Of a stretch of DNA of 64,000 nucleotides, positions 1-14,200 are shown one piece after another. The stretch is from the NCBI GenBank assembly GCA_013396525.1, contig VWYX01002185.1:1-64000 (forward strand), written 5' to 3'. The position numbers and the translations under genes were made by a program. Within the stretch, counting starts at the first letter, position 1; each line of letters opens with the position of its first letter. The notes below the pieces were generated by a model. That model was given only the letters and a program-made list of their open reading frames with translations, was not told the origin of the DNA and ran no database searches. This stretch comes from Chaetorhynchus papuensis. Its lineage: Eukaryota > Chordata > Aves > Passeriformes > Rhipiduridae.

Positions 1-3000
1 CCAAAGCATCACTGAGCTTAGTCTGAAACGTGTGTAATGGACCCTGGATATATAAACATACTAACCAACTCTACGACGTGGCTGATTCCTTCCCAACATG
101 CAGAAACTGCTGCTGTGTGCCCTGGGATTTACTGGCAGTGCTGCCTGTGCATCTCATTGATGATGTCTGAGGCTGTCTGTGCTCTAGTGACAGTGGTGAC
201 TAATGTGGTTTGCTCAAGTTGCTTCAGACACTGCTCTTAGTCAAATAATGCAGCAGAAAGCAGCTAATCCAGTTACTGGATTTTGTAGCCCACAAGAAAT
301 TCCAGGTTGCTGCCCCATTTAGGTTGCTGCTTGCAGCTGTGTACTGGAGACAGCTACTCTTAAGCTGGTTTATATGAGGAACCCTTTCGTGTCTTTGTTT
401 ATCATTTTCTGAGCAGAGGTATCAAAAGTGTCTGGGTTTAGATACCATCAGCCTCTGTCTTGAGTTTTTTGTTCAGCTTCAATGGTTTCCCGGAGTAGAA
501 TGTAAAAAGAAGATCTTGCTCTTAACTCCATCTGGAATTGCTGTTCTTCCCGGTAAAGCCAAGTGATGGTGTGCTACTCACTGTGGAGTTACTGATTTTG
601 CACTAGGCTAAAGAGCTGCCAAGTTCTAAAGCATTAAAGTTGCACCTCTGCTTGAGTAGTCTGATCTTTCAGTTGGGTGGAAGGCCCAGTAAATACATAG
701 ATCTTTTCCAGCTTTCCCTTGCTTTCCAGTACTGAGTCCATAATTCTTTCAAAAAGGGAACCTGTCAGCAGCACCTCAGTAGTAGCCATTGTGCTGTGTT
801 TGAAATCTCCTGTCTCTGGGTCTGTATCCTGATGATACAGCCTTAATTGCTTTTTGCAGTGAGTTTGGGTGTTTGTCTTCAGGAACTGTGTTGCTTCTTG
901 ATTAACTGATGGACGTTTAGAGTGGCACTTTTCCTACTCGTGCAGTGCTTATGATAGAAATTCTCAAAGAACCTTGCTTTAACAACTCCCAGACACTTTG
1001 TACTTCTTCATGGGGTTTATATCCATGTAGGAATGAATTTGCCAAGACGAATGAACGTAGTTACTGACTGAAGCAGCCGTTACCTGCCGCTATTGAACAG
1101 TTAGGAGAGGGTTAAGAAGAAAACCTCTTCTGAGCCACTAGATTGGCCCTGACTAAGATGAATGTCTAATTCACTCCCAGCGTCCTTACTGCTGCCAGTA
1201 ATAAAAAGCTTGCTTCACATATTCACCCCACTGCAGACGTTTCTCTTAAATTAAATATCAAGAGGACATATAATAGCACGATTCCACGCCAAGCCAATAT
1301 TATCAGATTGATGTCAGCAGTGATAATAGAAGAAGGATAAGTTGATGAGATTTCATTTATTAAATAAAGGGAATATGCAGTGATAGAAAGGATTTGGTAA
1401 CTCTCGGTGTCAAAATGCAGCAAGATTGTGCTCGTTCTGTCTTACCTCAAGGGATAGCAGGGAGAAGGATGCCCTTTGTTTCATTTTAAGAAAACCTCTC
1501 CCTTCTTTTCCAGACAAAGACCTGATTTAAATCCCTCCATGGGAGGGGGAGAGGAAGTTCTGAAATCATGGATTTCATGTGTATGTAGCCTTCCTGCCCA
1601 TTGCAAAGTGGCAAGGCAAAGGTTTCTTTCCTCTCTGTGATAAGGAAGGCACTGCTAATGAGTTTTATTTCTAAATTCATCTTTTCCTTTTTCCGACCTG
1701 TCATCCTTTCTCCTTTCCTCCTCCTTTAAATAGATGAGAGTGTGTGTTATTGCTTTAATCTTTCATATTCTGTATGTCCTGCATTTATTTATTTCCAAGG
1801 TATTGTCAGAGCTTGTCTTCTGTACTTCCATCTGCAGATATTGTGCTATCACTTCCCAGCCCAGCCTTTCTCTCCTGCCTTTTTCCTAGCTGGTGTAAAT
1901 GAGCCTCTTACACCTGTTTTGGTAGTAGTCATAGCAGTTGCAACATATTTTATTTTAGACAGAGGCCAACTGTCTACCTCATTTGGTGGTGACATGTTAT
2001 GCTTAAAACTGTGACCCACTTTAGGAGAAAGGTCAAAGCATACAAGTCTTTGGTTAGTTGTGTATACAAACCTCATCCCTTCTCTACCATTTTCCTTCCC
2101 TCTCATATGAGAAATAATGGTAAAAATCCTCAAACAATGACACAGCAGGAGCAGTGTGGTCGGGTGTCCAGAAGATGAATTTTTCTAAAGATTAGTTAGT
2201 GCCAAGAGCCTTGATCTGGGCTGAGAGTGAAGGCAGATAGGATGAAAGTCCACCTCCTTTGGAACTCAACCCACGATGTCATTGCACTCTACAGATGTGT
2301 TTGTAGTTGGATGCTGCTGGTTTAATTCCTTTTTGTCTCAGGTATGTACGAGGAAAGCCAGACTCCTGTGAGGGGCAGCTGTTGTGTGTGTGCAGGGCTG
2401 CAGTTCCCCCTGTGTGGAAATGTTGCAACCTGGAGCTGAGACTTAACGTGAGCAGGAGAGTGGCATCCCCTTGATTCAGACTGGGCAGGCACTGTGATTG
2501 CTGTGTGAGGAAGAACGCACCTCAGGCAGCTGTTCACCAGAGCACTTCAGATACCTCTTTCCAGTCCAGATGGGTACCAGAACTAATCTGCTGGATATGG
2601 AGAACTTGTGTACTCCCAGACTCTGCAGTAGCTTGTACTGATAATTACCTAAACTGACTTTGCAATTTGTTGATTAGCGTCTCTAAGTCTGTTTTGAGAA
2701 GCTGGTGCAATTGATGCATAACCACAGGTTGAGGTTTTCTTTTGAAGCGATAAAGGAGAATAATCTTGTTACGATTTTGGGTACACGGTACCAAATAAAT
2801 CCTCTCTGTGTTGTGGGAAGTGGTGTGTAGGAATGCTGATTTAGACACTTGCTGGGCAGTGCATACCAGCCTGTACTGATTGATCCCTTGCCTCTGGTAG
2901 GCTTTAGGCAACAATAGTCACTCTTGGGGCTTCTTGCTCACCGCTGTGTGACTTTTAAATAGCCCTGTGGGCTGAGCACCAAGGGGTCTACAAAGGAAGA

Positions 3001-5082
3001 GGGCCACAGGCTTTGCAGCCCTGTCTGAGCCCACAGGTGGGTCCTAACTTTAGATTTGCTCCAGGCAGTGGAGACTGCTGCCATAGGAAGGACAAGGATC
3101 TAAAGCAAAGCACAATTCCTGTAGCTCTCCCTGCTGACAAGGACAACCTCAGTCATATTTCTAAATGTTTCTGAGATGTTTGTGCCGTGTTGTTCAGCTC
3201 AGATGAATACAAACTGGTTTGTGGTATGCTGTACCTTTTAGCTCTTCCAGGTTTCTATATGAAAATTACAAAATGCCCTTCAGTTTAACATCACTGAGTT
3301 TAAAAAACCTAATTTTAAAAGTCTTAACTTTTTCAATGAATTGAGGGATTTGGTGGTATTTCCTGACCTGGTATTGTTTGGTATCATTTCCACAGTCTCA
3401 CTGATTTGATTAGAGTGATATTAAAGTTAGTGACAAAGCAAAATGCCAACATTATGAGTTTCTGAAGCTCTCTCTGGGTTCTTTTCTATCCCAAAATTTG
3501 AAGATTTTTTTTTTTTTTTGGAATATGGATTTTCAAGGCTTTAAAGGTGATTTGCTATATAACATAGAAATTAGAAATGAACACTAGTCTTTAGAGACTG
3601 TGTATGGAATAAGTTTCTTCTAAAAGCTGTAAGATTAGTAAGGAGGTGGAAAAAGAAGTCTGTATAGTATCTTTGGTGGTTTCTGATCCAAATCTCAGTG
3701 TTGTAGAGTGTGGCTGTCATACTGATAAAATCCTACTCTGTCCATATATGTTGGCAGTAAGACTGAGGACTGAAGAAATATTAATTAGAGTATATCTCAG
3801 CCAAAATATTTTGAGACTGCACCCAGGTTGCTGATATGGAAAAGACAAAATTGTTGTTCATTTGATCATTCCGCTACTTTCCTGAGCACCTTACACAGAT
3901 GTGCATGATTTGGGAACTCGTATCTGAGCTCTCCAAAAGCTTTTAGAAGATCTTGGTTTACGATTTCCCATTTCTTAGAAATCTGTTCCACCTGAGAGAC
4001 TGCGACATGCCCAGGGACAGGTCATGTTTTCTCTCTCTCTGCCTTGCTATGAAGCCCTTTTGCTGAACGAGTGCCTGTTTACATCATAGCATGCCGTAAT
4101 TGCCTGCCTGTAGCATCAAGTGCTTTGGGAGGAAGAGGTGTGTTTGATATTTGGGCACAGTTCTCTAAGTATATCGGGGCAGGGAAAGCAAGGAATTAAA
4201 TGGATTTATGGTTTAGGAGACGCCACCTGAGGATTGCTACACCTAAGCACACGTTCTCTTATTCTCTGGTAAAACATACCATGGCCATGGTGCTGCGAGT
4301 TCCTGCAATTTGTGTCTGCCCGTCTGCGCAGCTGATGTCACTGTCGTTACTGTGCTTGTGCCATTGTTGCTGGGATTGTTTTACAACGACCTTCCCCTTT
4401 ATTGGTACTGTTGCTGATGATGTGCCATATGTACACATGCACATTAGAGTAAAAGAACATCATCCTTAATTGTTCTTGGGTAGCTGTCAATGCCGTTTAC
4501 AGAGTATGAGTACTAATTGCTGCAGAAACACAAAGAAACAGATATCTGGTCTTGCTATTATTCTGGATTTTTTTTCTAGTCACTAGGAGAATTGCAGTGC
4601 TTCCAACCATGCTGGATTTCTTGTAGTGTTTAAATAGATGAGAATTCAATAGATCGAGGTGGCTTATTCAACAAGTCTGTTCAGTTCCTTGTCAGACTGT
4701 TACAGATGTAGTGCAGGCCCAGCCAGGATTCTTGAGTTCTGCCAAAGATTTCCAGTGTGAGTTGGGAAAATCATTGAAACTCTTGGACTTGGGGATTTTT
4801 TTCCTCCTGACTGCAGAGGAGAGATGATATTTTATATAAGGGTAAAACAGCCTTCCACACCAGCTAAGAAAGATCACGTTCCTTCTCTCTGCTAAGAACC
4901 CTGGATTTTTCAATGGAAAGACACTGTTGGTCATTTGACCCACTTTGGTGATTGCTGCTCCCACCAGTTTCTCTATTAGGACTACATGACTCCAGCATAA
5001 AATTAGAGTGTTACTGGCAAGGTGGTAGTAAGTGGTTGAAAACTTCTCTTCACACATCATTCTGTGCTTGTTTTCCCTGCAG
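1..5082 (+). other. CHCHD6: CHCHD6 intron, upstream part
   Basis: This stretch lies upstream of the CHCH-domain exon and is inferred to be intron of the same plus-strand gene. It ends in a good acceptor: a pyrimidine-rich run (5063-5080) followed by AG at 5081-5082. I looked for the preceding exon, which should encode the end of the coiled-coil region and stop after two bases of a Lys or Arg codon, and did not recognise it, so it probably lies outside the window. Open frames here are short, lack family signatures and look like chance. The only notable low-complexity feature is a T15 run at 3505-3519. The sequence is T- and G-rich on the plus strand. Confidence 0.6.
3505..3519. repeat. T15 homopolymer
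   Basis: An uninterrupted run of 15 T, the longest homopolymer I noticed in the window. It may be a retrotransposon tail remnant or simple slippage, but no adjacent element is recognisable. Confidence 0.8.
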
Positions 5083-5218
5083 GAGGAGGAGCACTGATCC
5101 TGTCTGTGCAAACCTGCAGTCTGAAATTCTGAAGTGCTACCGAGAAAACAAACGTGAAGCGCTCAAATGCTCGGAGCTGGCGAAGGAATATCAGCGCTGT
5201 GTTAGTGCAGCTCAGAAG
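5083..5218 (+). CDS. CHCHD6: CHCH-domain exon of MICOS subunit MIC25 (CHCHD6)
   Basis: This internal coding exon belongs to a MICOS subunit of the mitochondrial inner membrane, which in the known family binds mitofilin/MIC60 and helps maintain cristae junctions. The exon starts after CAG at 5082 with one base completing a split codon. It then reads 45 codons in frame and ends at AAG, before a GT donor at 5219 (GTAACA). The peptide has the complete twin CX9C motif: Cys codons at 5105, 5135, 5168 and 5198, with nine residues within each pair and ten between pairs. These cysteines form the two disulfides of the CHCH helix-turn-helix, which drives Mia40-dependent import. CYREN after the second Cys is typical of MIC19/MIC25. 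The ending QRCVSAAQK resembles CHCHD6 (as I recall, human ends CVSAAHKG) more than CHCHD3 (CVNHAKQ). The CHCHD6 versus CHCHD3 choice is fairly sure, and the family is very sure. Confidence 0.9.
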
Positions 5219-8200
5219 GTAACAAAAGCTTCTCTGTTGTACTGCCTGGCTTTGCTGTCTTGTTTTGCATGGTGTTTTCTTCCGAGAAGTGTTTTTGACA
5301 TCTGTGGTATCTGTTAGTCAAGTCGCAGTCTTCATAGGAGACAAATCTTCTTGGGATCCGTTTTCCCACATTCATTCCACATTACCCAGTCACATTGTGG
5401 TATGTCCCGACTTCATTCCCATCAGTGGGTCCTGTTGTACTGAGCTGCCACCACAGCTGAACCAATGCTCCCAGGTTTCAAAGTCAGTCAATGATTTTCC
5501 CTAGTTTTGCCTTCTTGGATGTTGTATACTGCTAACAGTGGGTAAATCCATTTTGGCAATGTCTGCAACATTTTCAACAGGCTCTAAATGTCCTCCTGTT
5601 ATGGGACTTTGCAGTTGGAGGTCTTGCTTCTTTTCATTGCTGCATGGGGAAAGGTTCTGTGCTGGGCAAAGCTGCTGCCTGTTAAGAAAATTGCACACTC
5701 CTAAAAACTGTTCATTTTGTGTGGGAGGCCAGGAAGCCTTATGGCTCTTCCTTCTGAGATGCAGAGTCCCAGTAGGTTCTGTTGATGCCTTAGGACAGTG
5801 GATGCTCAGTACCTTGGAAGAATTTCTGGCTATTGAAACAAGTGAAGGGGAAAAGAAAATGAAGTATTTGGACATTACAACTAGGGTATGGTCCTGGGCC
5901 ATGTGAGAATTCAGTGGGTCAGGTGTCCCTCAAGGGCAGGCTTTTCTGGTTTTTGATTTTTTTCCTTTTTTTTTTGACGGTAGAGAATTCTCCAAAAGGT
6001 GCTGAGAATATAGTAAAATGGATTTGGGGAAAAGGATGGTAATAGAAAATTGAGACTTCTTTCATGGGATTACTAAAGCACAGGGTGGGGGAGAGGTGGA
6101 TATTCCATGGAAGCAGTCTTTCTCTGCATTAGCATTGTGAGGGGAAGCTGTATGCCTGATTTAAGTATAACGTGGAACAAGCTGCCAGCCGGCTCCCAGA
6201 AGAAGCCCGACAGAAGGAGATGGGAAAATTGTCAGGATATATTAGACCAAATGGTGTTGCTAGTCCTAGTGGAATTTTTTTCCTTCCTGTTTACAAAGAA
6301 GGTCTTTGTATGTCTGCAAATCAGCAAGGTTAAAGCTGCCAGGGAAAGGGCTTTTCTCTGATATCTCTAAAGTCCCCAGCTCCCAAAACATGTGGTTTCT
6401 TTTTCTTCCTCAGCTTTAAAGTAAAGTGGTGCCTGTGCTGCTGCTGCACAATCCGTGCCTCTGGTTGCTGTGTGCAGAGCATTGGTGCATCTATTGCCAG
6501 CCTCTGTTATCCTCCTTACCTCCTCTAAATCAGGCTTGTAGCCTTTTCAGTGGAGTATATCTTTAGCAAATGCATTTACCAATACATCTTTATTGCATGC
6601 AGTGCGGGCGGAATGTGATTACCAAGGAAGACAGATTGCATTAAACTTCAGCATATTTGCAAGCTGCGGCTCCAACCCGCCTGAGAAAGGGCTGGGATGC
6701 TGCCAGCCCTGAGCCCCAGCCCAACATTATTAAAGAGTAAGTTGGAAGCTAAATGGCTGGTAACAGCAGAGGGCAGTGAAAGATCCTAATAACTTGGATC
6801 TTTTTTGGATTTGGTGAAGATTTTGGTAGGTTTTCTTTATAAACCAAGAACTGGGGGTTGTCTGGTTGTCTTTGTTCCCAGAGTCTTCAATGAACTTCAG
6901 AAATTTTTTTTCCCCACTGTTAATAGAAACTACCTGGAAGGAGAAGTGCACAGGACGTTAATTGTTGTGGATGAAGACAATGTGGCAGAAGATCTTGCTA
7001 TGTTTTAAGAAGGGGCTTGAGAGACGAAGGAATAGGTAAATAATACCTTGCAGCTAGAGATAGGTACTAGAGGGTTCTGCAAGTACAAATTCAGATAAAA
7101 CTTTTGTAAGGCAATATGTCTTCTGTAGTTTCCTTTTGTCCCAGGACAGCTCAAGCCCTGACAATTTGCCTCACTGCTCTTACTGGCTCTTCTGACTCCT
7201 GAGATACATGAAGCATTCACAAGCTGTTGTTTTATCATGTAAGATTAAAACTCCCTCCTCCTTTCCCCTTTTTAAGCTGTTATTTTTCTTTAAGTTTAAA
7301 TTAGCATCTTATACCAAATGGCTTTGTCTCACGCATTCCTCATTCAGGAAATTCAGGTCGGAGGAATGTGGGAAAGAAAGGCCAGAATCTCTTGATTTCT
7401 TGGGTATTTTTTACCTTTTTTGTTTTAAAACACAGTTTGTTTTCCAGTGCAGGAGGAAATGTAATCAAAGCTGGATGTGTGACTTCAGCTTACTTGCATG
7501 CTGGTGATTTGTTCTTCTGCTTTTTACTAAAGATTTTATAAGGCTTGGTGAATATTCTTTAATGAAGCATCTGGTTCTCTGCAAGTTCCTTTTGATGGCT
7601 GGTAAAAGTGTCTCCAGGGCATGGTATACATTAGACTCAGAGAAAGCAAGCTCTAGATTTCTAGACTGAAAATTACAGCTTACAGTGGATGAGAATAATT
7701 CTTTGCATCTTCCCCCTTACTGTGTTGTTTGAGACCATTCCTTTGGACACCCATTTCACTTTGCCTGTTGTTGTGCACATCTCTGAGCCAGGAGCGGAGG
7801 TACACCCTCAGTTATTTCTGCCCCATGAACAAATACATCAGGTAATCTTTCCATGAGTTTTAAAATTTATTTTGTACTGGTTTCCTGTAAAGCCCCTCTT
7901 CCTCAACTTTATTGTGGTTCGTGGTAGAGATACAGCTATTGTTACCCATTTTGTATATTTTCTGCCTATTGGGCCATCTGTTGTAGTCAACAGAGAGAAA
8001 TAGGCACATGTAGAGCATGATGCATTTGATTCTAAAAAGTCATCTGAACCAGGCCAGCTGAATTGCCAGCCAGAGATAAGTATTTCCCTCTGCCTCTTGG
8101 GAGGCACATCCAGAGCATAGACCACAAAGCTGGTGCCTGTTCTGGGATGCTCATGGTTATGGGAGCAGGATCCTGCTCTGGTTGTTCTCCTTTGTAGCCA

Positions 8201-11200
8201 GTATGCTTTCAACTTGCCCTGCCTAACCTGCTCACGAGCTTTTCTGTTTATACCATCCTGAATGTTGAGTTTTGGTCGTGTCACTGTTGACTCACTGCAG
8301 CAGTGTCAGCCCCTTTAGGCACTGGGTTCCTTGCTGCATCCCATGCTTTGTTTATGTGGAAGTTCTCTGACTTTAGAGGGTGTCTCTGTGATAGCTCCTG
8401 TTTAGTTTAGGAGTGTTTTATCTTTTCTGGTGGTCTGTTTCCATGGCTCTGCAGAACTTGAGCTACAGCATAAAAATCGCTGGCTTTAAATCTAATAAAA
8501 GCTGGGATAATGGGACAGCTGTAGGAGGGGCAGTTCCCATTGTGTCTTTCAAAATTGCTTGTAGTTTATTGACCACAAGTTTCACCAAGAACTGCTGCTG
8601 CCGTTAGATAATGAGAATTGAAAATTGCTGCTGCTGTTTCCCCAAGGTTTTATCTCGTGCCAGTGAGAAGGGGGTGTGGAAGGAAAAGCAGAGTGGGCAG
8701 TGGAAATCTGCATAATTTCTTAGTTTGGGTCCAGATAGAAGGGGAAAACAAACGATTTTGTTTTAAAAAGTCTGAGTCCTATTAGTGAATTGCTTCCCTC
8801 CCCCATGCAAATATGCACTCACATGCAAGCTTATTCAGAGTGTTTGTGACCCATTCTGCTGCCCTTGCGTTCTGTTCACACCAGTAGGCAAATCTGAACT
8901 GACGGCGAATTTTAGTTGGTTTCTTTGTTATGTAATTGGTGGTTATACCAGGGAATCTCCAACCAGCTGCCACTTGGAAAATGAAGCCTCCGGTGACCAT
9001 ACATTAATGTGAGTTGAGATTTCAAACAGAACCTGCTTCCTGCAACTGTGTGCAGAAAAATGTCTGTTGGTGAAGAGCATGTATCCCTTCTTTTCAGGGC
9101 TTTCCTTACTGTCTCTAGGTGCCTGTCTTTCACAGAAGGACCAAGGTGAAATTTTTGTGCTCTAGCTCCTGGCCAAACCAAGCTATCAGGAGCTGTGTAC
9201 TCAGACATGTATTCCCTTGTCAATAGGAGCTGTATACATTGAGCTAGGAGCCATTCATAATCCTGCACTCTTTCTCCCTATTCTGTGTCCCTCTTCTCAC
9301 AAATCTGCTATTCATAACAGACAAAGGTAAACCTGCTTCTGTCAAGGCTTTAGGGCTTGTCTACGTGAGGAAATTACAATGCAATAAACTGGTGAGTGAG
9401 TTTCTCTGTATATGAACGTTCAGGGTTTGTAATGAAAGTGCAGGGAAAATTCACACACATTTGCTGTGAGTCACTCTGCTGTGTGCAAACAAGCCCTTGC
9501 TAAATACTGATTGACTGAATTCCAGTGAAGGGAGACTTTTAACATAACCTTGAGTTGTCTGTATTCTGCTTTGCCCTTGACTGTAATAAAAAGGAATGTG
9601 GTCAATTTATTGCGTTTACATTTCCAAATGATCTCTGTGAAAGCCCAGTTCCCTTTTGGCACACAAAAGAAAGCATTACAGCTCTGCTGGAAGTTTGTCT
9701 CTAATCTGTGGACAGGGACTTAGATTGCTGAGAGGATGCTGCAGGTATTTCTGCAGTGTCCCATCCTGATGGAGCAGTTTTGCTCAAGCACTCTGGATCC
9801 TGCTGAAGCGTGGCCTGCTGGAAGCTTTCATTTCTGCAACCTGGATCTCTCTCTGCTTAAGAGAAACAGCCTTGGGGTGAGTTGGATGCCATGGGCTGCA
9901 CTGCAGGTATATGATCATTCTGGATCATCAGGCTCTTGCTAAAGTGTTGTTTCCATTCTGAGGGATTGCAGAGTACTTTATAGATAGGTTGTGTACTTAT
10001 CAGGCTAGAGGGGAGCAGTCAGTGTGTGTGGCTGGAGAAAGAAAGTTTGGACCAGGTACAGCAAGGTCTGTATCTGTACTTGAGAAATGCCAGGATTTCT
10101 CCTCCCCCTGGGATTCTGCAGAGGTAGATCTTAGCTGTTGAAGCCTCATTGAAGACATCTATCACATGGTGTGCTACTTGAAATACAATGTATCTAACTT
10201 GGAAGGCTTTAGGGTTGTTTGAGCTTTCTGGAATTCAGGTTTGTAGTTTCAGATAAATCTGTGTGTTTTCTGTCTGGAGGATGCTGTGCCCAGCCATCCT
10301 CAGCCAGGTATGTGCCTGTCCTGCCTACCTTTTGTCAGTCTGTCCTTGCTCGAAGCAAACATATCTGTAAAGGGTTTGTCTGGCCTTCTCTATAAAGGAA
10401 ATTCTCTCTTCTTTTTTTTTTTTAAAATCTTTCTCTCTTTCAACCTTTATTTGTGCAAATGCTGTGGTGATAACGCTATCAGAGGAGTTTATGACTCAAT
10501 AAATGGCCCCCACAAGGGAGTTGGGGGAGAGCTGCAAGCTGCAGGCAGCTGCTGCTTGTTTAGTCGTAAACACAGAGGAGCAGTGGATTAACTGTACCCA
10601 GGCATACCCTGACCTGGTATTTGCAAAGGTGAAGAGGATCCATATTTTGCTTCTAATTATGAAGGATGGAAACAGTTATTGTTTTGATTTTCAAGGCAGC
10701 AGTTGTAGATTCTGGTGTGTCTTGGGTCTATACATAACACTTCATATCCTCAAGAGTTCACTGGTGGATAAACTAAAAATATAGAGCTGCCTGAAAGGAC
10801 ATAAACCTCCATCTTAATATATGAGGCATGTTCCAGAGTAAATGCTGGCCTACTTGAAATGGAAATGTCTGCTTTCTGTACCTGGTATTTACGAAACTGG
10901 AGACATAAGTTCTTTATTTACTCTGTGTCTCAGCACTTCATGAAGCTCTGATGTTCCCCACGGCCTGGTCTGTTGTGAGCACTTATTAACCCACATGACC
11001 AACTTCCTCTCTCTGCCTGCTCTTTGTAGTCTCCGTAAAGCACAAACCTCCTGAAGTTTATAATTTTTGAAATGAGCAGAAATAAGTTTAAAACTTGCTT
11101 GGCTGTGCTTCAGGGTTCCTCTTTTAGTGATATTTAGTCCATATTCTGCATCATCTTTACCTCTCAAGTTCTTGTATCCATTGCCTAATCTGGAAGGAGG

Positions 11201-14200
11201 GCTTCTGACTGCATTTCTCTTCTCGTAAACAGTCTGTTGTCTAACAGTTCAATGCCCAGGCTTTGTGCATTTATTTTTTGTTTCCTGGTTTTTGTTTGTT
11301 TGGGGGGTTTGACATTGTTACAGTGAGGCATAATTGCTTTTGAGTCTAATTTCTCGCTTGATGGGTCTGATTTCAGATACACTTACAGGTAAAGTTAATC
11401 TAAATATGTATGTTTTACAGATGATTTTGAAAGCAACTTCTGTAAAAGAGAAAAGAAGTCAGTATGCCATTACAATTTCTGAAGTTGAATTATTTGGCAT
11501 TTTGTTACTTCTGAAATGTGGTCTTGCTACAGTTCTTGTTTTAAAACCTAGTTTGCCTGAAAGTGTTTAAAAACAGTCTAAAATTTTTTTGCAATAAAAT
11601 ATTTTAAGAGTTAGCTGGGTCAGGAATGAGACATCTTAGCTGACCTGATGCTCTAATGGGGTCTTGGAGTTGATGTATCTGAAAAGCCTCATTAGACTTT
11701 GGGTATCAAAATTTAATTCTTTGTATTCTCTCTCTTTCTTTTCAAAAATTATTTCTCTATAGGCTTAAATTAGTGGGACTACGTGGATCAAACGTTTCTT
11801 TAGTTCTGTGCTCTCTGTATGGCACGTTAGGCAACATTTTCCTGAGTACTGTAGCCTGTATTCAGTCAGGCTTATCTAGTATGGAAAATAGTTGCTTGGG
11901 GGGTGAGAGAGTGTTGTGATACATCTGGCTGTTTTAATGCCAGATTCTTTCACAAAAGATTTGTAGCACTGTTGGCAAGTGGGAAGTGGAAATTCTTACT
12001 CAGATTAATTCCAGGAGACTGATGACCAAGCAGTCCTGGACAGAAAGAAGTTTATTTCCAATTTTTAAACTATGTGTTTTGCTGCTGAAGTTAGATTGAA
12101 ACAGATCCACAAAAATTGCTGTTGATAGCAACTGCTTGTTAGAAGCACAAGGTCAGTGGTCAAGTGCTTTCAGACTCCCAGGAAGTTCCAAAGTATCCCT
12201 GACTTCCATAACTTCCTTTCTAATGTTAGATCCATTCTCTGACAACTTGGCTATAACTTGGGAAGTTTTATCAGTGATGCCAAAGCCTTCATGACAAAAT
12301 GGGGAAACCAAAGATTTGTTATGCTCTTTGTTGGTCATAGTCTGCACAGGATGGTTTCCTGCGGGGTGCAGTTTGCAGTCTCCACACACCATCCATCAGG
12401 TATTTTTGCCGCAGGTTTTAGGGCTGAATACCTCGAGGACTAGTGGGATTTAAAGCCTTCACCACTCAGCTGAATGTGTCTGTGTAGGCACCGTGTGCAG
12501 GGGTTATTGTAGCAGTGGTCCCAGTCTGGTGGAAGAGTTGCCCCCAAGCAGGCAAGACTGCTCTAACCAGCCCTTCTTGGGAAGTCAGTGAATAACAGAT
12601 GAGGCCTCCTGTTAGTGGGAAGCCAATCCTTTTCTCATCAGAACTGCGGGGTACTGGAGGAGAAAGTTTGCAGAAGTTGCCCTGATGTTGCTTGCTAGTG
12701 TTTGTTCTCTCCACAGAGCCTCCTTGTCCAAGGCTGTGGAGCATTCATCTGTTACAAAATCCAAACTTCGAGGGAAGGTTTCTTTCTGCATCATGCCTGC
12801 AGTAATTGTTTGTTATTTTCACCCCTCTGTGACACTGTCTGTCTGCCCAACAGGCCTCCTTGTCTGGAGAAATTTCCTGACATACTTGTGATGCTTCCAA
12901 AACAATTTAAAGCTTTCAGTCCTAGCTAGACCTTTGCAAGACAATTGAAAAAACCTTTCTGGACACCAGTGCTTCAAATACAGGAACAAGACATGTTGAA
13001 GACAATGTGTTACAGTGATCTGAATACAGTGTTAGAGTTAGCTCTGCTGCTGATACTTCCATCTCTAGCAAGAAACATTCTTTGGTTATAATGTTTGTTT
13101 TGGTTAAAGGCCTTTATTGGGGGCCTTTACGAGTTGGTGAAAGGCACTTAAAGACCTCTGCAGTCACAGAAGCTGTCCAGAAAGACAACACTTGTTATAA
13201 TTGAAGTTTGTTACCTTTGTAATGCGAGGGAAGCAGGAAGAGAAGCCCTGAGTTAGGATGGTGCTGCAATGTGTGGTGTACCTTGTTTTTGAAGCTGGAG
13301 AAGTGCTGCTCTACTGTGTTGAGCCTGAGTGTGCATGCAGAAATGCAGACAAAATTATTTTGACAATGTGTTCACTCTTTGTCCCTGCTGAATGCCTGTT
13401 TGTCCTGTATAAATGGATTTCAGGATCAGCCAACCTCCAACTCTGAATTAGTCTAATAAGGCATGGTAGGTAGGGTTTAAAGGTCATTTTCCAAGCAGCT
13501 GGCTTCCTGCATATATTAGGGGGAATGATATTTTTAAATAACAGTATTGGAAAGCTGTTGATTTAACTTTTAAAATACCTGTATGCTATAACATTTCAGC
13601 TCTTCTGCCTCTGTCCTTCAAGCACTCTGCTTGCCCTCTGCCTGCTCATCTTTCTGTCATTTCCGATTACCTCTGCCCATCTGCCTCTGCATTCTCTCCC
13701 CTCAGGTTTATCAGTCCATGTTTACTGCCCACAAGGACTTGGCTTATATTTCTAAGGAGCTCATCTGTTGGATTGCTTCTCTGAGCTGTGGAACAGAAAG
13801 CTCAGGGTTCCTTGGTTTGGGCTGTTATTAAAGCACTGTTACACTGTTCTTTTATTGGGAGACTGGGAGCTCTCAGCAATCACCGCTACATTGGCAGCTT
13901 TTTTGTGTCCCAGCAGGTACCTAGTTCCCTTCTCAGGATGAATTTTACATTGGCGAAAGAAGATTACAATTTTTAATTTTTTTTTTTAACTCGTGAACTG
14001 GTTGAATCATGCACAATGATTATTCCAGTTTCCTCTCTGTGGACGGTGTACTTCAATCCTGACCTGATCCAAGTGTTTCATATGAAAATGGAGTATGTTT
14101 TTATTCATTTGCTTGGTCCCTGGATTCCTCTTTGAGTTTGCTGATGAGGGTGATTCAGAATGTTCTAATGCCTTGTAAAGTGTGGACACTGTCTTAAAAA

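Noticed and set aside
5219..5317. Read-through of the CHCH exon into the intron as an alternative C-terminus
   Set aside because: The donor GTAACA is reasonable, the extra 32 residues are hydrophobic and unlike the family, and no poly(A) signal was seen shortly after the stop.
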